Counted from the stretch's first letter, positions 1-5,967 are shown. The stretch is DNA of 15,958 nucleotides from JBNKEI01 sp050288705 (GCA_050288705.1 JBNKEI010000027.1:1-15958); one strand, 5' to 3'. Notes: generated by a model from the letters alone, not told the origin. A program made the numbers and translations.

Positions 1-292
1 GTAAACACTTGCAGACATCTTGCGCCCCCTCAAACAGGGGACTTATGCTTGCCTTGTACCTGTATGTTTTCTCTCTACAAGGAACTGGGCTTGTTTCATT
101 TCGATACAACTAAATTGAGACAAATTTGTGCTTAATTTTTCAACCTGCTGTTTCACCTAGAGAGAAAGATATTTACAAAATTACTACTCGTATCGTCCGA
201 AAAATTCGTTGTTTACTCGAAAAGCGAGAACTTCTTCGACCACAAATAATACAAATGAAGATTTAAACACAATGAATATTCTAGCAAAATAA
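1..292. other. AT-rich stretch without a recognisable gene
   Basis: I see no credible coding frame on either strand. The only local structure is a small hairpin with arms CCCCT (26-30) and AGGGG (36-40) around a CAAAC loop, too short to call a terminator. The stretch ends at an in-frame TAA (290-292) just before the transposase remnant. Confidence 0.5.
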
Positions 293-511
293 CTGCCGTT
301 TTCCGAAAGTGGATTTGTCGATAGGCCTCGCTACAAAGCACGTCTGTCTGCCTTTATTGAAGGGTTTTTACTACAAGCAGGCACCCACGTTCATCAAAAT
401 GACAGACCTGGACTCGAGCACTTATGCCGATATGGCTCTCGACCACCCATTGCTATTTCTCGATTGAAACGGCTTCCATCTTGTCAAATATTATGGTGTT
501 TTTACATCTAA
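293..511 (+). pseudogene. IS91/Y2-type transposase, C-terminal remnant
   Basis: The frame opens after a TAA at 290-292 and closes at a TAA at 509-511, giving about 72 codons with no start codon. Near the middle it reads RPRYKARLSAFIEGFLLQAG, then THVHQNDRPGLEHLCRYGSR and PPIAISRLKRLP. The paired histidine pattern followed by ND-R-GLE-LCRYG is the wording I associate with the 'putative transposase' (Y2, HUH-type) family of IS91-like elements. Such proteins normally run several hundred residues. Here the N-terminal HUH/Y2 catalytic part is missing, and the frame stops just after the RYG block, where family members usually continue with a further domain. It is therefore a dead fragment. The GC-richer broken frames immediately to its right may come from the same insertion. 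The assignment rests on remembered motif similarity; a profile search would settle it. Confidence 0.6.
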
Positions 512-794
512 TTCGAGCGACACGGCTGTTGGGAATTTTGGCCCGCGACGCCCGTCTGCTCGGCGCACCAAGAAAGGCCACCACCCTTTCCGTAGGCGCC
601 ATCACCGTCTGCTCGCGCGCTATCCAGCCATCGAGGGTATCTTCTATCCTGGCATGTTGCGATCTGTTTTCGTGCCTCGTCGACTGGAATACCCCGCACT
701 TAGAAAAGCGCTGCTTGCTTCGCCTCTGGTATTCCCTTTGAGTGGCCTTTCGATAGGTCCTCCTCGATCCCTCTGGCGTGACCCGAATTCGGCC
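512..794 (-). pseudogene. Start-less fragment of a basic protein
   Basis: On the minus strand a frame is open from just after a TGA (795-797) and continues past 512 to a TAG at 453-455. It has no ATG, GTG or TTG near its beginning. It reads TYRKATQREYQRRSKQRF early, then ARIEDTLDGWIAREQTVMAP and ERVVAFLGAPSRRASRAKIP. That is rich in Arg and Lys and looks more protein-like than the other frames here. The start of the larger minus-strand frame 644-1306 overlaps it in a different register, so a frameshift or a deletion junction between them is possible. I do not recognise the family. The patch is more GC-rich than its surroundings, which with the adjacent transposase remnant suggests decayed transferred DNA. 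It could still be a chance open frame. Confidence 0.3.
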
Positions 795-1306
795 TCAAAG
801 CGTGGTTGATGCGACTTAGTCGTAAATAAATTATCTCCAGGTATCATTGGTGCAGACCTCGTTGCCGTGGACGCCGTAAGGCGATGGCTCGATTGGGGCG
901 CAGGCAAAAAGATGCGGGCAGATGGAATCTGACGGACGTCTGCAGCTAAGCCGATCGAACTACAAAAAGTCTCCCTGACCCCCGCTTCGTCCATCCTTCT
1001 CCTTAGTCCATTTTCTATCCTATCTAATTCTACTTTGACCCCCTTATTCCAACCGCGAAATCCCCTTCCAAAGTTCGAATGAACTCCGAATTCCCATTTT
1101 CTTTTCCCTGGTTTACCTTCCTTTTCTACAAAATAAGAATCGGTGAAATGCCAGCTCCCACTAGTAAGAGAATGCAATTCCGATAAGGATTCTTCTATTT
1201 TCCGTTGTGCTTCTGGTTTGTTGTTACTCTTAGATATAACTGCGTCAAATCCAAAATGTCGTTGGTCTCCGACGCGTTTATCGTAACTCTTTATTTTGTA
1301 CGTCAT
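644..1306 (-). CDS. Hypothetical protein, C-terminal part possibly acquired by readthrough
   Basis: I place the start at the ATG complementary to 1304-1306 (MTYKIKSYDKRVG...) because GGGAG lies about 7 bases upstream of it; an ATG 29 codons further upstream has no such site. The product would be 220 residues. About the first 110 residues look like a real small domain: mixed charged and aromatic sequence including HFGFDAVISKSNN, SGSWHFTDSYF and KWEFGVHSNFGRGFRGW. I see no signal peptide or membrane segment. From about residue 115 the translation becomes an Arg/Ser/Pro-rich run lying in the GC-richer decayed patch, so the original C-terminus has probably been lost and replaced by whatever frame lay downstream. 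No family recognised. It has no operon partner: the upstream 1307-1808 holds no clear gene. Confidence 0.42.
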   Translation of the reverse strand: MTYKIKSYDKRVGDQRHFGFDAVISKSNNKPEAQRKIEESLSELHSLTSGSWHFTDSYFVEKEGKPGKRKWEFGVHSNFGRGFRGWNKGVKVELDRIENGLRRRMDEAGVRETFCSSIGLAADVRQIPSARIFLPAPQSSHRLTASTATRSAPMIPGDNLFTTKSHQPRFEAEFGSRQRDRGGPIERPLKGNTRGEASSAFLSAGYSSRRGTKTDRNMPG

Positions 1307-1808
1307 AGTTCTCCCAAGGTTGTTTTTTGATTTCAACGGTTGTCTATGAAATACAATGGCGTCCATGTCAAGTCCTGCAAAACAACGATCCAACTATTAT
1401 GCTTGTAGAATTTTTTCTGAGTTCGCTGATTTTCGCGTCCTTGTTCATCGCGCTTGGTCGAAATTTCGTTTCATTTCGTTTCGAGTTTTTTCAGCTTCCC
1501 TTTTTTATGAAATTTTCTCTCTCAGCATGTAATTCAGCCCAAGCTTCTTTTATAGCGACGCGTAAATAGCAATAAATACACCGAGTTATAAGATCCCACC
1601 TACGAGGGTAGGCGTCCAAGCGTGTCGAGATGCCCATTTGCAAGGCCCGCGGCCTCCGTCCAACCCGACGTTTGCGCAGCCGAGACATCGTTCCGGGCGT
1701 AGTTCCATACGGTCACGGGCTGCGCAAATGCCTATTATTCGAGGTGACTTCTAGGCAACTTCTAGGAACTTGCTTAGATAATTAGGCAAATCTAACAAGG
1801 AGATTTAC
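1307..1808. other. Intergenic stretch with inverted repeats, no convincing gene
   Basis: Short open frames exist on both strands, but none has both a ribosome binding site and protein-like composition. Features seen are the repeated TTTCGTTTCA/TTTCGTTTCG run near 1465-1485, the inverted repeat pair at 1671-1681 and 1718-1728, and a repeated ACTTCTAGG near 1745-1767. The last bases lead into the Shine-Dalgarno of the small ORF at 1809. Confidence 0.4.
1671..1728. repeat. 11-bp perfect inverted repeats bounding 36 bp
   Basis: TTTGCGCAGCC at 1671-1681 is the exact reverse complement of GGCTGCGCAAA at 1718-1728. The 36-bp interior holds no gene. The pair could be the ends of a collapsed miniature element or an operator. 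No flanking target duplication was identified. Confidence 0.4.
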
Positions 1809-1922
1809 ATGATTAGATGTTGTTGTTGCTACGGTTCTAGTTTGCCGAATCGACCAGAGCAAATTCGACGCGACTTGGAGTCGGATAGGCGTTGTACTTC
1901 CGCCAATACTTCCCGTTTCTGA
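1809..1922 (+). CDS. Small Cys-rich ORF (37 residues)
   Basis: An AAGGAG box (about 1798-1803) sits 5-6 bases ahead of ATG at 1809, among the best-placed ribosome binding sites in the window. The frame reads MIRCCCCYGSSLPN, continues with charged residues and ends at TGA 1920-1922. The four consecutive cysteines could bind metal or be lipid-modified, but that is inference. The leader and start resemble those of the papain-like gene 200 bp downstream: GGAG, a short AT-rich spacer, then ATGATT and an Arg codon, so both proteins begin MIR. Either the 5' end was duplicated and this is a truncated sibling, or it is a true leader peptide. Its reality is uncertain because it is very short. Confidence 0.4.
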   Translation: MIRCCCCYGSSLPNRPEQIRRDLESDRRCTSANTSRF

Positions 1923-2007
1923 TGTCACAGTCGGAACTCAGATCGGACGGGCAGATAGAGTCTGTCCGGAAATAACATCAAATTTTTACGTAGTTTGGAG
2001 TATCGAG

Positions 2008-2868
2008 ATGATTCGAAGAAATAACTCGAGCTATTCGAGTAATGTGTTTTTGCATAAAACACCTGACGCTAGAGAAAATTACTCTCAAAAGACATCCTCT
2101 TCTAATTTAAATTCTAGATCTTTTGCCGATCGTAAAGAAAAAGGCAAAACACCTATTGTAAAATTTCAGATTCCCTTTATAAATTTTCCGATTCCCTTTA
2201 TAAATTTTCAGATTCCCTCCGATTATTCGTCTTCGCGTAAGACGCCTAAAGCTGGAGAAAATTCCTCTCAAAAGACATCCTCTTTTAATTCAGATTCTAG
2301 ATCTTTTGCCGATAGTGCAAATAAAGGCAAAACGCCGGTTGTAGAATTGCGAGACCCAACGCTGAGGGAGCCTGCGGGGTTTGGTTTTGAGACACCCCAT
2401 TCGAAACGTTCAAACCTCTCCGTTGCGAGTGCAGTAACCAAAGTTCCACCTCGAATGTACGAAAGCGGGTGCCTTGTTGGGTGTCTCGCGTGCGTTGCAA
2501 AAATTAAATACAAAAAAGCTCGCCCAGATGCGATAAAATATGGGGGGTTTATTCCAGACAGAGGAATGCACTTTGAGGGCGCAACGCGGGTTTTAAACCA
2601 TTGGGGTATAAGGAACGCTCTTATTGACAAATACACCCCAGGATGGACTGATTTTCCCGACAAGGCGATAATAGGCGTTAAGATAGACTGGCAGGAGCAT
2701 GCAGTTGTTCTTAGGCGAATAAATGGGAAATTGTACGTATATGATAGTCGCCAACGATACCCAGTTGCAAATCCAGAATCGCATTACGAACTTATTGTTC
2801 CTGACTGTTATATTGCAATACTCGACGCTAAACCAAGAACGACGCCTCCTTCACGAACTGAAGGATGA
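2008..2868 (+). CDS. Ser-rich protein with C-terminal papain/C39-like cysteine peptidase fold (putative effector or toxin)
   Basis: The ATG at 2008 is preceded by TTGGAG (1995-2000) with 7-base spacing; the product is 286 residues. The N-terminal half is Ser/Lys-rich, low in structure and internally duplicated: a block at residues 17-51 (KTPDARENYSQKTSSSNLNS...) recurs 61 residues later. Between the blocks lies a 7-residue unit repeated three times (FQIPFIN, FPIPFIN, FQIPSDY). The C-terminal half, from about residue 148, is compact. It has SGCLVGCLACVAK (Cys155, Cys159, Cys162), then EHAVVLRRINGKLYVYDSRQ with His231 and Asp246. The Cys-His-Asp order, with His and Asp about 15 residues apart and an 'NGK-YVYD' strand between, matches papain-fold peptidases of the C39/Tox-PL kind. 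Cys155 is my best guess for the nucleophile. There is no Sec signal peptide, so export, if any, would use another route. A Ser-rich flexible N-terminus is common in type III effectors, but that is inference. Confidence 0.68.
   Translation: MIRRNNSSYSSNVFLHKTPDARENYSQKTSSSNLNSRSFADRKEKGKTPIVKFQIPFINFPIPFINFQIPSDYSSSRKTPKAGENSSQKTSSFNSDSRSFADSANKGKTPVVELRDPTLREPAGFGFETPHSKRSNLSVASAVTKVPPRMYESGCLVGCLACVAKIKYKKARPDAIKYGGFIPDRGMHFEGATRVLNHWGIRNALIDKYTPGWTDFPDKAIIGVKIDWQEHAVVLRRINGKLYVYDSRQRYPVANPESHYELIVPDCYIAILDAKPRTTPPSRTEG
2056..2343 (+). repeat. Two-copy in-gene duplication, period 183 bp
   Basis: Copy 1 (about 2056-2160) and copy 2 (about 2239-2343) share long near-identical blocks, for example TCTCAAAAGACATCC at 2083 and again at 2266, then TTCTAGATCTTTTGCCGAT. 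The 183-bp offset is 61 codons, so the duplication is in frame. Confidence 0.85.
2164..2226 (+). repeat. Three tandem 21-bp units
   Basis: Units begin at 2164, 2185 and 2206 and encode FQIPFIN, FPIPFIN and FQIPSDY. The first two are nearly identical in DNA and the third has diverged in its second half. The units form the linker between the two larger duplicated blocks of the papain-like protein. Confidence 0.85.
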
Positions 2869-2923
2869 GGAGTGGCATTTGAGTGCCCAAATTTGGGACA
2901 GAGCATGACGCTATGTCGCCAAA

Positions 2924-2962
2924 AGGTCCTTCGCTCCTCCTGTTGGGAGGAGCGAAGGACCT
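2924..2962. terminator. Perfect 17-bp hairpin after the papain-like gene
   Basis: AGGTCCTTCGCTCCTCC (2924-2940) pairs fully with GGAGGAGCGAAGGACCT (2946-2962) around a TGTTG loop. It lies 55 bases after the stop at 2868. On the plus strand no T-run follows. On the minus strand the stem is followed by TTTT, so as a classical intrinsic terminator it suits minus-strand transcription better. It may also stabilise the 3' end of the plus-strand transcript. Confidence 0.6.
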
Positions 2963-3006
2963 CAGCTTAACTTATATGATTCACAGTAAGGTTGCTACAA
3001 GCGCAC

Positions 3007-3738
3007 ATGCCGTCGAGATCTCGTCGCGTACTCTATAATAATTTCAAGACAGTAGGCGATTATGATTTCAAAAAATACTATCTAGCGCTACGAATGATAG
3101 GCAAATGTTATTTTCCTAAACCTGTTAGCTATAATCGTTTTGTTGAACTTACTCCTTTGGTTATTGTGCCATTATGCTTATATCTAGACTCGAGAAAAGG
3201 CAATATTACGGGCATTAGCTTGGTTTGTGGGCTGATTGCTTATACTTGGCAGGAGAAAAAGCCACGTATTAAATTGTGCCGAATTGACAACAAAGCGATT
3301 AGTGGTTGTCCCTGTCACTCTCCTGGACGAGAAGAGAAAGAAAATGCGATACTAAAAAAGTTTTATATGCGATATGAAGCTGGACTGAACGGAATATCGG
3401 ACGGGCTGAAAAAACCGAAAGGTGAGAAGCGATTTAGTGTCCCGATGGAGCGCATTGGACGATTAAACATCTATATTCCATGGCTGGCCCCTCCTGCGTG
3501 GTTTCTAGACCCGCTCGCTTTTCTTCTTTTAGGGTCAAGCTGGCAATCTTTTTCGGTTATTGCCAGCATGGCTACCACGCATAGTGGCGACCAGCTGCTT
3601 CATTCCCTCTATCCTCTTCGCGATCCTGAATACGAACCCGGATGCCATCCCCTCTGCGATCCCGCTTGTGATGACGATCCTGCAACCGATCCTTGCCCTC
3701 TTCCCCGTTCTGTTTGTCTTATCCTGTCTGGTAATTGA
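3007..3738 (+). CDS. Hypothetical protein with two hydrophobic segments
   Basis: The frame gives 243 residues from ATG 3007 (MPSRSRRVLYNNFKT...); a TTG five codons upstream is possible. Neither start has a well-spaced ribosome binding site, only a distant AAGG at 2988-2991. The first about 50 residues are basic and aromatic. A hydrophobic pair follows (around LTPLVIVPLCLYL and ISLVCGLIAYTW), then a soluble stretch with Cys-Pro-Cys (SGCPCHSPG) and charged residues, then a second hydrophobic region (IPWLAPPAWFLDPLAFLLLG). This suggests an integral or membrane-associated protein. The last about 43 codons are Cys/Asp/Pro-rich and lie antisense to the Gly/Ser tail of the convergent gene; another plus-strand frame there (to 3748) is strongly hydrophobic, so a frameshift near 3600 that swapped the true C-terminus is possible. 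No family recognised. It is included because nothing on the opposite strand explains this frame before 3609. Confidence 0.42.
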   Translation: MPSRSRRVLYNNFKTVGDYDFKKYYLALRMIGKCYFPKPVSYNRFVELTPLVIVPLCLYLDSRKGNITGISLVCGLIAYTWQEKKPRIKLCRIDNKAISGCPCHSPGREEKENAILKKFYMRYEAGLNGISDGLKKPKGEKRFSVPMERIGRLNIYIPWLAPPAWFLDPLAFLLLGSSWQSFSVIASMATTHSGDQLLHSLYPLRDPEYEPGCHPLCDPACDDDPATDPCPLPRSVCLILSGN

Positions 3739-4244
3739 TTTAAGCTGATCTCCAAATCAGTAAGCTTTTCCCTGGCCGTATTTAACCCTTCGCTAAGCTC
3801 TTGACGCCGCTCTTCTGTCAAGTTTGTTTCCGTACTCTGAAGAGCTAGACGCCGGATAATATCTAACTGAGTAGCGATTTGCCTACGAATATCCTCGGAT
3901 TCTTGTTGGTATTGTGGCATTCTTATGAGTTCTTCTCTTATAATGGGAACGTTGACCCGTGAGGTGCGTTTTGGCATTCCACCCATTGCTTTGCCAGTTG
4001 ATGGAATTTCAAGACCGCCCAGCGCTGGTTTAAAACCGCGCTGCTCTAGTTTATCTAGCGCAATCAATCGCAAGTCTTTGGATGAGCTGGGTTGCTCGAA
4101 TAGTTCCAGGCGTTGTGTTGCAAAAGCTCGGCTCAAAATGGAATTATTGCATTGTGCAGAATCCGCAGCTTTAGCTTTAGTAGGCTTACCGGTTTCTGGA
4201 AATCTATAAATCTTTGTATCTGGTCTAATTCTTGACGGTATCAT
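3609..4244 (-). CDS. Coiled-coil protein of unknown function
   Basis: The ATG complementary to 4242-4244 has AAAGGAG 7 bases upstream, so start and strand are well supported; the product is 211 residues. Residues 1-100 are basic and mixed, with no signal peptide or membrane segment, and include a Gly/Pro-rich part (FKPALGGLEIPSTGKAMGGM). Residues about 103-180 are a long amphipathic helix rich in Gln, Glu and Arg (EDIRRQIATQLDIIRRL, ERRQELSEGLNTAREKLTDL), very probably a coiled coil. The last 30 residues are Gly/Ser/Arg repeats (GSVAGSSSQAGSQRG) encoded by degenerate GGATCG-type DNA repeats. It converges on the hypothetical membrane-like gene and overlaps it by 130 bp. It is divergent from nothing obvious and separated from recF by a 431-bp spacer, so it is probably transcribed alone. 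A structural, adaptor or effector role are all possible; no function is assigned. Confidence 0.65.
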   Translation of the reverse strand: MIPSRIRPDTKIYRFPETGKPTKAKAADSAQCNNSILSRAFATQRLELFEQPSSSKDLRLIALDKLEQRGFKPALGGLEIPSTGKAMGGMPKRTSRVNVPIIREELIRMPQYQQESEDIRRQIATQLDIIRRLALQSTETNLTEERRQELSEGLNTAREKLTDLEISLNQLPDRIRQTERGRGQGSVAGSSSQAGSQRGWHPGSYSGSRRG

Positions 4245-4675
4245 CGAAAAACTCCTTTTTATTTATGCAAGATATTTTATTGCCAGTTTCATTCCTATCT
4301 CCTCACCATTTTTTCTCTTTATTGCTCTGACAATTAATTAAGTCTAGCTTGGAACATTTTGTTTGTTGCTCCTGAACGATCCATGCTGTATAGGAGGCGT
4401 AGGAAAACGTCGTATAGTTTATGGCGACTCTGTAATTATTTCAAGCAAAAAACAGCAAAAAACAGCAAAGAACAGCAAAAATGCAGTGGATAGAGGAAAA
4501 TCAAAGCGGAAAACGTGAAATCCGTCTAAGTATCGAAAGTCAGTCAAAGGCCACAATTTATAGAATAATAAACGATAGAGAAACCAAAACGCTGTAAATT
4601 GATTTGTGTAGAGCACCTACGGGAGCGCATACAAACATACAAACCTAAGTTTGTCATCTTCTAACTAAGAAGTGT
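4245..4675. other. Intergenic spacer upstream of the coiled-coil gene, with phased A-tracts
   Basis: This 431-bp spacer separates the starts and stops of two minus-strand genes. It contains the Shine-Dalgarno of the coiled-coil gene (4252-4258 complement), a 10-bp-period A-tract repeat (4441-4480) and the first copy of a 15-bp tandem duplication at its right end. A 38-codon plus-strand frame at 4481-4597 lacks a ribosome binding site and is not called. Confidence 0.5.
4441..4480. repeat. 10-bp phased A-tract tandem repeat
   Basis: AACAGCAAAA, AACAGCAAAG and AACAGCAAAA occupy 4451-4480, preceded by the imperfect TCAAGCAAAA (4441-4450). A-tracts recurring about once per helical turn are known to bend DNA, so this is a likely curved segment 200 bp upstream of the coiled-coil gene. 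Confidence 0.75.
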
Positions 4676-4687
4676 CTAACTAAGAAG
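4660..4687. repeat. 15-bp tandem duplication spanning the recF stop
   Basis: TCTAACTAAGAAG occurs at 4660-4672 and again at 4675-4687, separated by TG, giving a 15-bp period. The right copy contains the recF stop codon (complement of CTA at 4676-4678); the left copy lies in the spacer. Confidence 0.8.
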
Positions 4688-5785
4688 CTTTAAAGTTCCT
4701 TGATAAACTTGAAAAAAACGGGCGTTTGGCTCGGTTGCTGGGCGTATATGTCTATCGTCGGTTGTAGTAAGAAATACTTGTAGCTGTGATTGACGCAAAT
4801 AATTCATTAAAAAAGAATTACGCGCAGGGTCTAATTCACTGGATACATCGTCAAGTAAAAGCAAGGGGGGGTATCCTCGATTGCGTCTAATATTTTCGAT
4901 TTCCCCAATTTTCCAGGCAAGCATTATAGCCCGTTGTTGCCCTTGCGAGGCATAGGTACGTGCTAAATGATTTCCTAAGAAGATTTCCAGGTCATCAGTA
5001 TGGGGGCCTACCGAAGTAAAGCCGCGTTCTTTGTCCCGCGGGGTTTTTTCGCGTAAAAGCGTTAGTAACGCTTCCGCAGCTTTTTTTTCGTCATAAAGAA
5101 CTTCGCTAACTAGCGAAGTAGCTTTGTAGAGCAAAGTAACCCCACCGTCGCCCGGAGCAATAGCTTCTAGACTTTCGATGGCCAGAGGGGCTAGCTCTTG
5201 AAGGAGTCGCACCCGCCGAAACCAAACTGCTGCTCCGATAGTGGCAAGAGTTTCGTTATAGGCATCCAACAAGGAAAAGGAGCGGTTTTCCTTTAAAAGA
5301 CGATTGCGCTGTTTGAGTGCTCGCTGGTAGTCGCGAGCGGTCTCCAAGTGGCTAGGAAAGCGGTTGAATACCGCTCGATCAAGAAGCTTTCGCCGGCCTT
5401 CTGGTCCTCCTTTGATAGTCGCTAAATCATCCGGGGTGAAAGCGACTACCGCAACTCCTCCAAAATACTCGGATAAATTTTTCACCGGTTTGGAATCTAC
5501 ATAGGTCGTGCGGCCTTTTTCGCGAATATCTACGGCGATAGCCCGTTGCGCCCCGTTTAACTCAAAAAGACCGCCTACCTTTGCTTGGGGATTTCCGTGG
5601 CGGATTAGCTCTCGAAGTTGAGTGGCGCGCAAGGGACGAAGGGTGGACAACAAATACACCGCTTCCAAAAAGTTGGTCTTGCCCTGACCATTAGCGCCGC
5701 ATAGCACCGTAGTGTGCTCCGCCGGGACTAGCTCGGCATTTAGTATGTTACGAAAACAAGAAATTTCCACCTGCTTAAGGCGCAT
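4676..5785 (-). CDS. recF: DNA replication/repair protein RecF
   Basis: RecF is a cytosolic SMC/ABC-type ATPase that, with RecO and RecR, helps load RecA at single-strand gaps and stalled forks. The 369-residue product is full length for the family. It has the N-terminal strand MRLKQVEISCFRN, the Walker A GANGQGKTN (residues 30-38), an ABC signature SQGQQR (280-285), GPHTDD (260-265) and a Walker B LLLLDDVSSELD (308-319). All key residues are present and there is no frame damage. The start is the complement of 5783-5785; no good ribosome binding site precedes it, and an in-frame stop lies four codons upstream, so longer versions are excluded. It stands alone, not beside dnaA, dnaN or gyrB, and diverges from the giant gene across a 182-bp region. 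Motifs such as TLRPLRA and GGVAVVAFTPDDL remind me of Myxococcota-type RecF; that lineage reading is inference. Confidence 0.95.
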   Translation of the reverse strand: MRLKQVEISCFRNILNAELVPAEHTTVLCGANGQGKTNFLEAVYLLSTLRPLRATQLRELIRHGNPQAKVGGLFELNGAQRAIAVDIREKGRTTYVDSKPVKNLSEYFGGVAVVAFTPDDLATIKGGPEGRRKLLDRAVFNRFPSHLETARDYQRALKQRNRLLKENRSFSLLDAYNETLATIGAAVWFRRVRLLQELAPLAIESLEAIAPGDGGVTLLYKATSLVSEVLYDEKKAAEALLTLLREKTPRDKERGFTSVGPHTDDLEIFLGNHLARTYASQGQQRAIMLAWKIGEIENIRRNRGYPPLLLLDDVSSELDPARNSFLMNYLRQSQLQVFLTTTDDRHIRPATEPNARFFQVYQGTLKLLS

Positions 5786-5967
5786 TGCCAGTTTTTATCA
5801 CGTTCGGGACAACTTGGCGCATGAGTTTGACACGGTTTTGCAGCTAAAAGTTCACGCAACTTCCTGGATTTGCTCTGCGAAAATCGTGTTGCCTGTCTTA
5901 TAAAAAACCAAGGAACGTCGAGTAAATAGCAAGGCGCATGAAAGCCTAACTAAGGAGGCTTGTGAGC
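5786..5967. promoter_or_regulatory. Divergent intergenic region between recF and the giant gene
   Basis: Both promoters should lie in these 182 bp. A perfect TTGACA occurs at 5827-5832 on the plus strand, but no good -10 box follows at 16-18 bases. TATAAA at 5899-5904 could be a -10 element without an obvious partner. Promoters are therefore not pinned down; what can be supported is only that this region must serve both genes. Confidence 0.4.
5942..5961 (+). promoter_or_regulatory. Ribosome binding site of the giant gene, partly within a short stem
   Basis: AAGGAGG (5952-5958) lies 9 bases ahead of ATG 5968, which makes that the preferred start over GTG 5962. AAGCCT (5942-5947) pairs with AGGCTT (5956-5961), and the stem includes the last three bases of the AAGGAGG box. 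The stem is only 6 bp, so a regulatory role is speculative. Confidence 0.55.

Noticed and set aside
424..741. Plus-strand 105-codon open frame over the transposase remnant and the GC-richer patch
   Set aside because: It starts inside the transposase remnant in another frame, has no ribosome binding site, and its translation looks like an antisense shadow of the minus-strand basic fragment.
1327..1688. Overlapping small frames on both strands (plus 1327-1569, minus 1491-1688)
   Set aside because: Neither has a convincing Shine-Dalgarno or protein-like composition; they overlap each other in gene-free DNA.
2056..2343. CRISPR-like array
   Set aside because: The repeats are in-frame coding duplications with no unique spacers; no CRISPR array or cas gene is visible anywhere in the window.
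2268..2663. Minus-strand 131-codon frame antisense to the papain-like gene
   Set aside because: It lies entirely within a plus-strand gene that has a ribosome binding site and recognisable catalytic residues; treated as a shadow.
4383..4616. Short frames around the A-tract repeat (plus 4481-4597, plus 4383-4493, minus 4419-4616)
   Set aside because: The plus frame at 4481 reads plausibly (GKREIRLSIES), but it and the others lack ribosome binding sites and depend on low-complexity repeat sequence.
5827..5904. Perfect -35 TTGACA at 5827 and TATAAA at 5899 as a sigma-70 promoter pair
   Set aside because: They are 66 bases apart, so cannot be one promoter, and neither has a partner at proper spacing.
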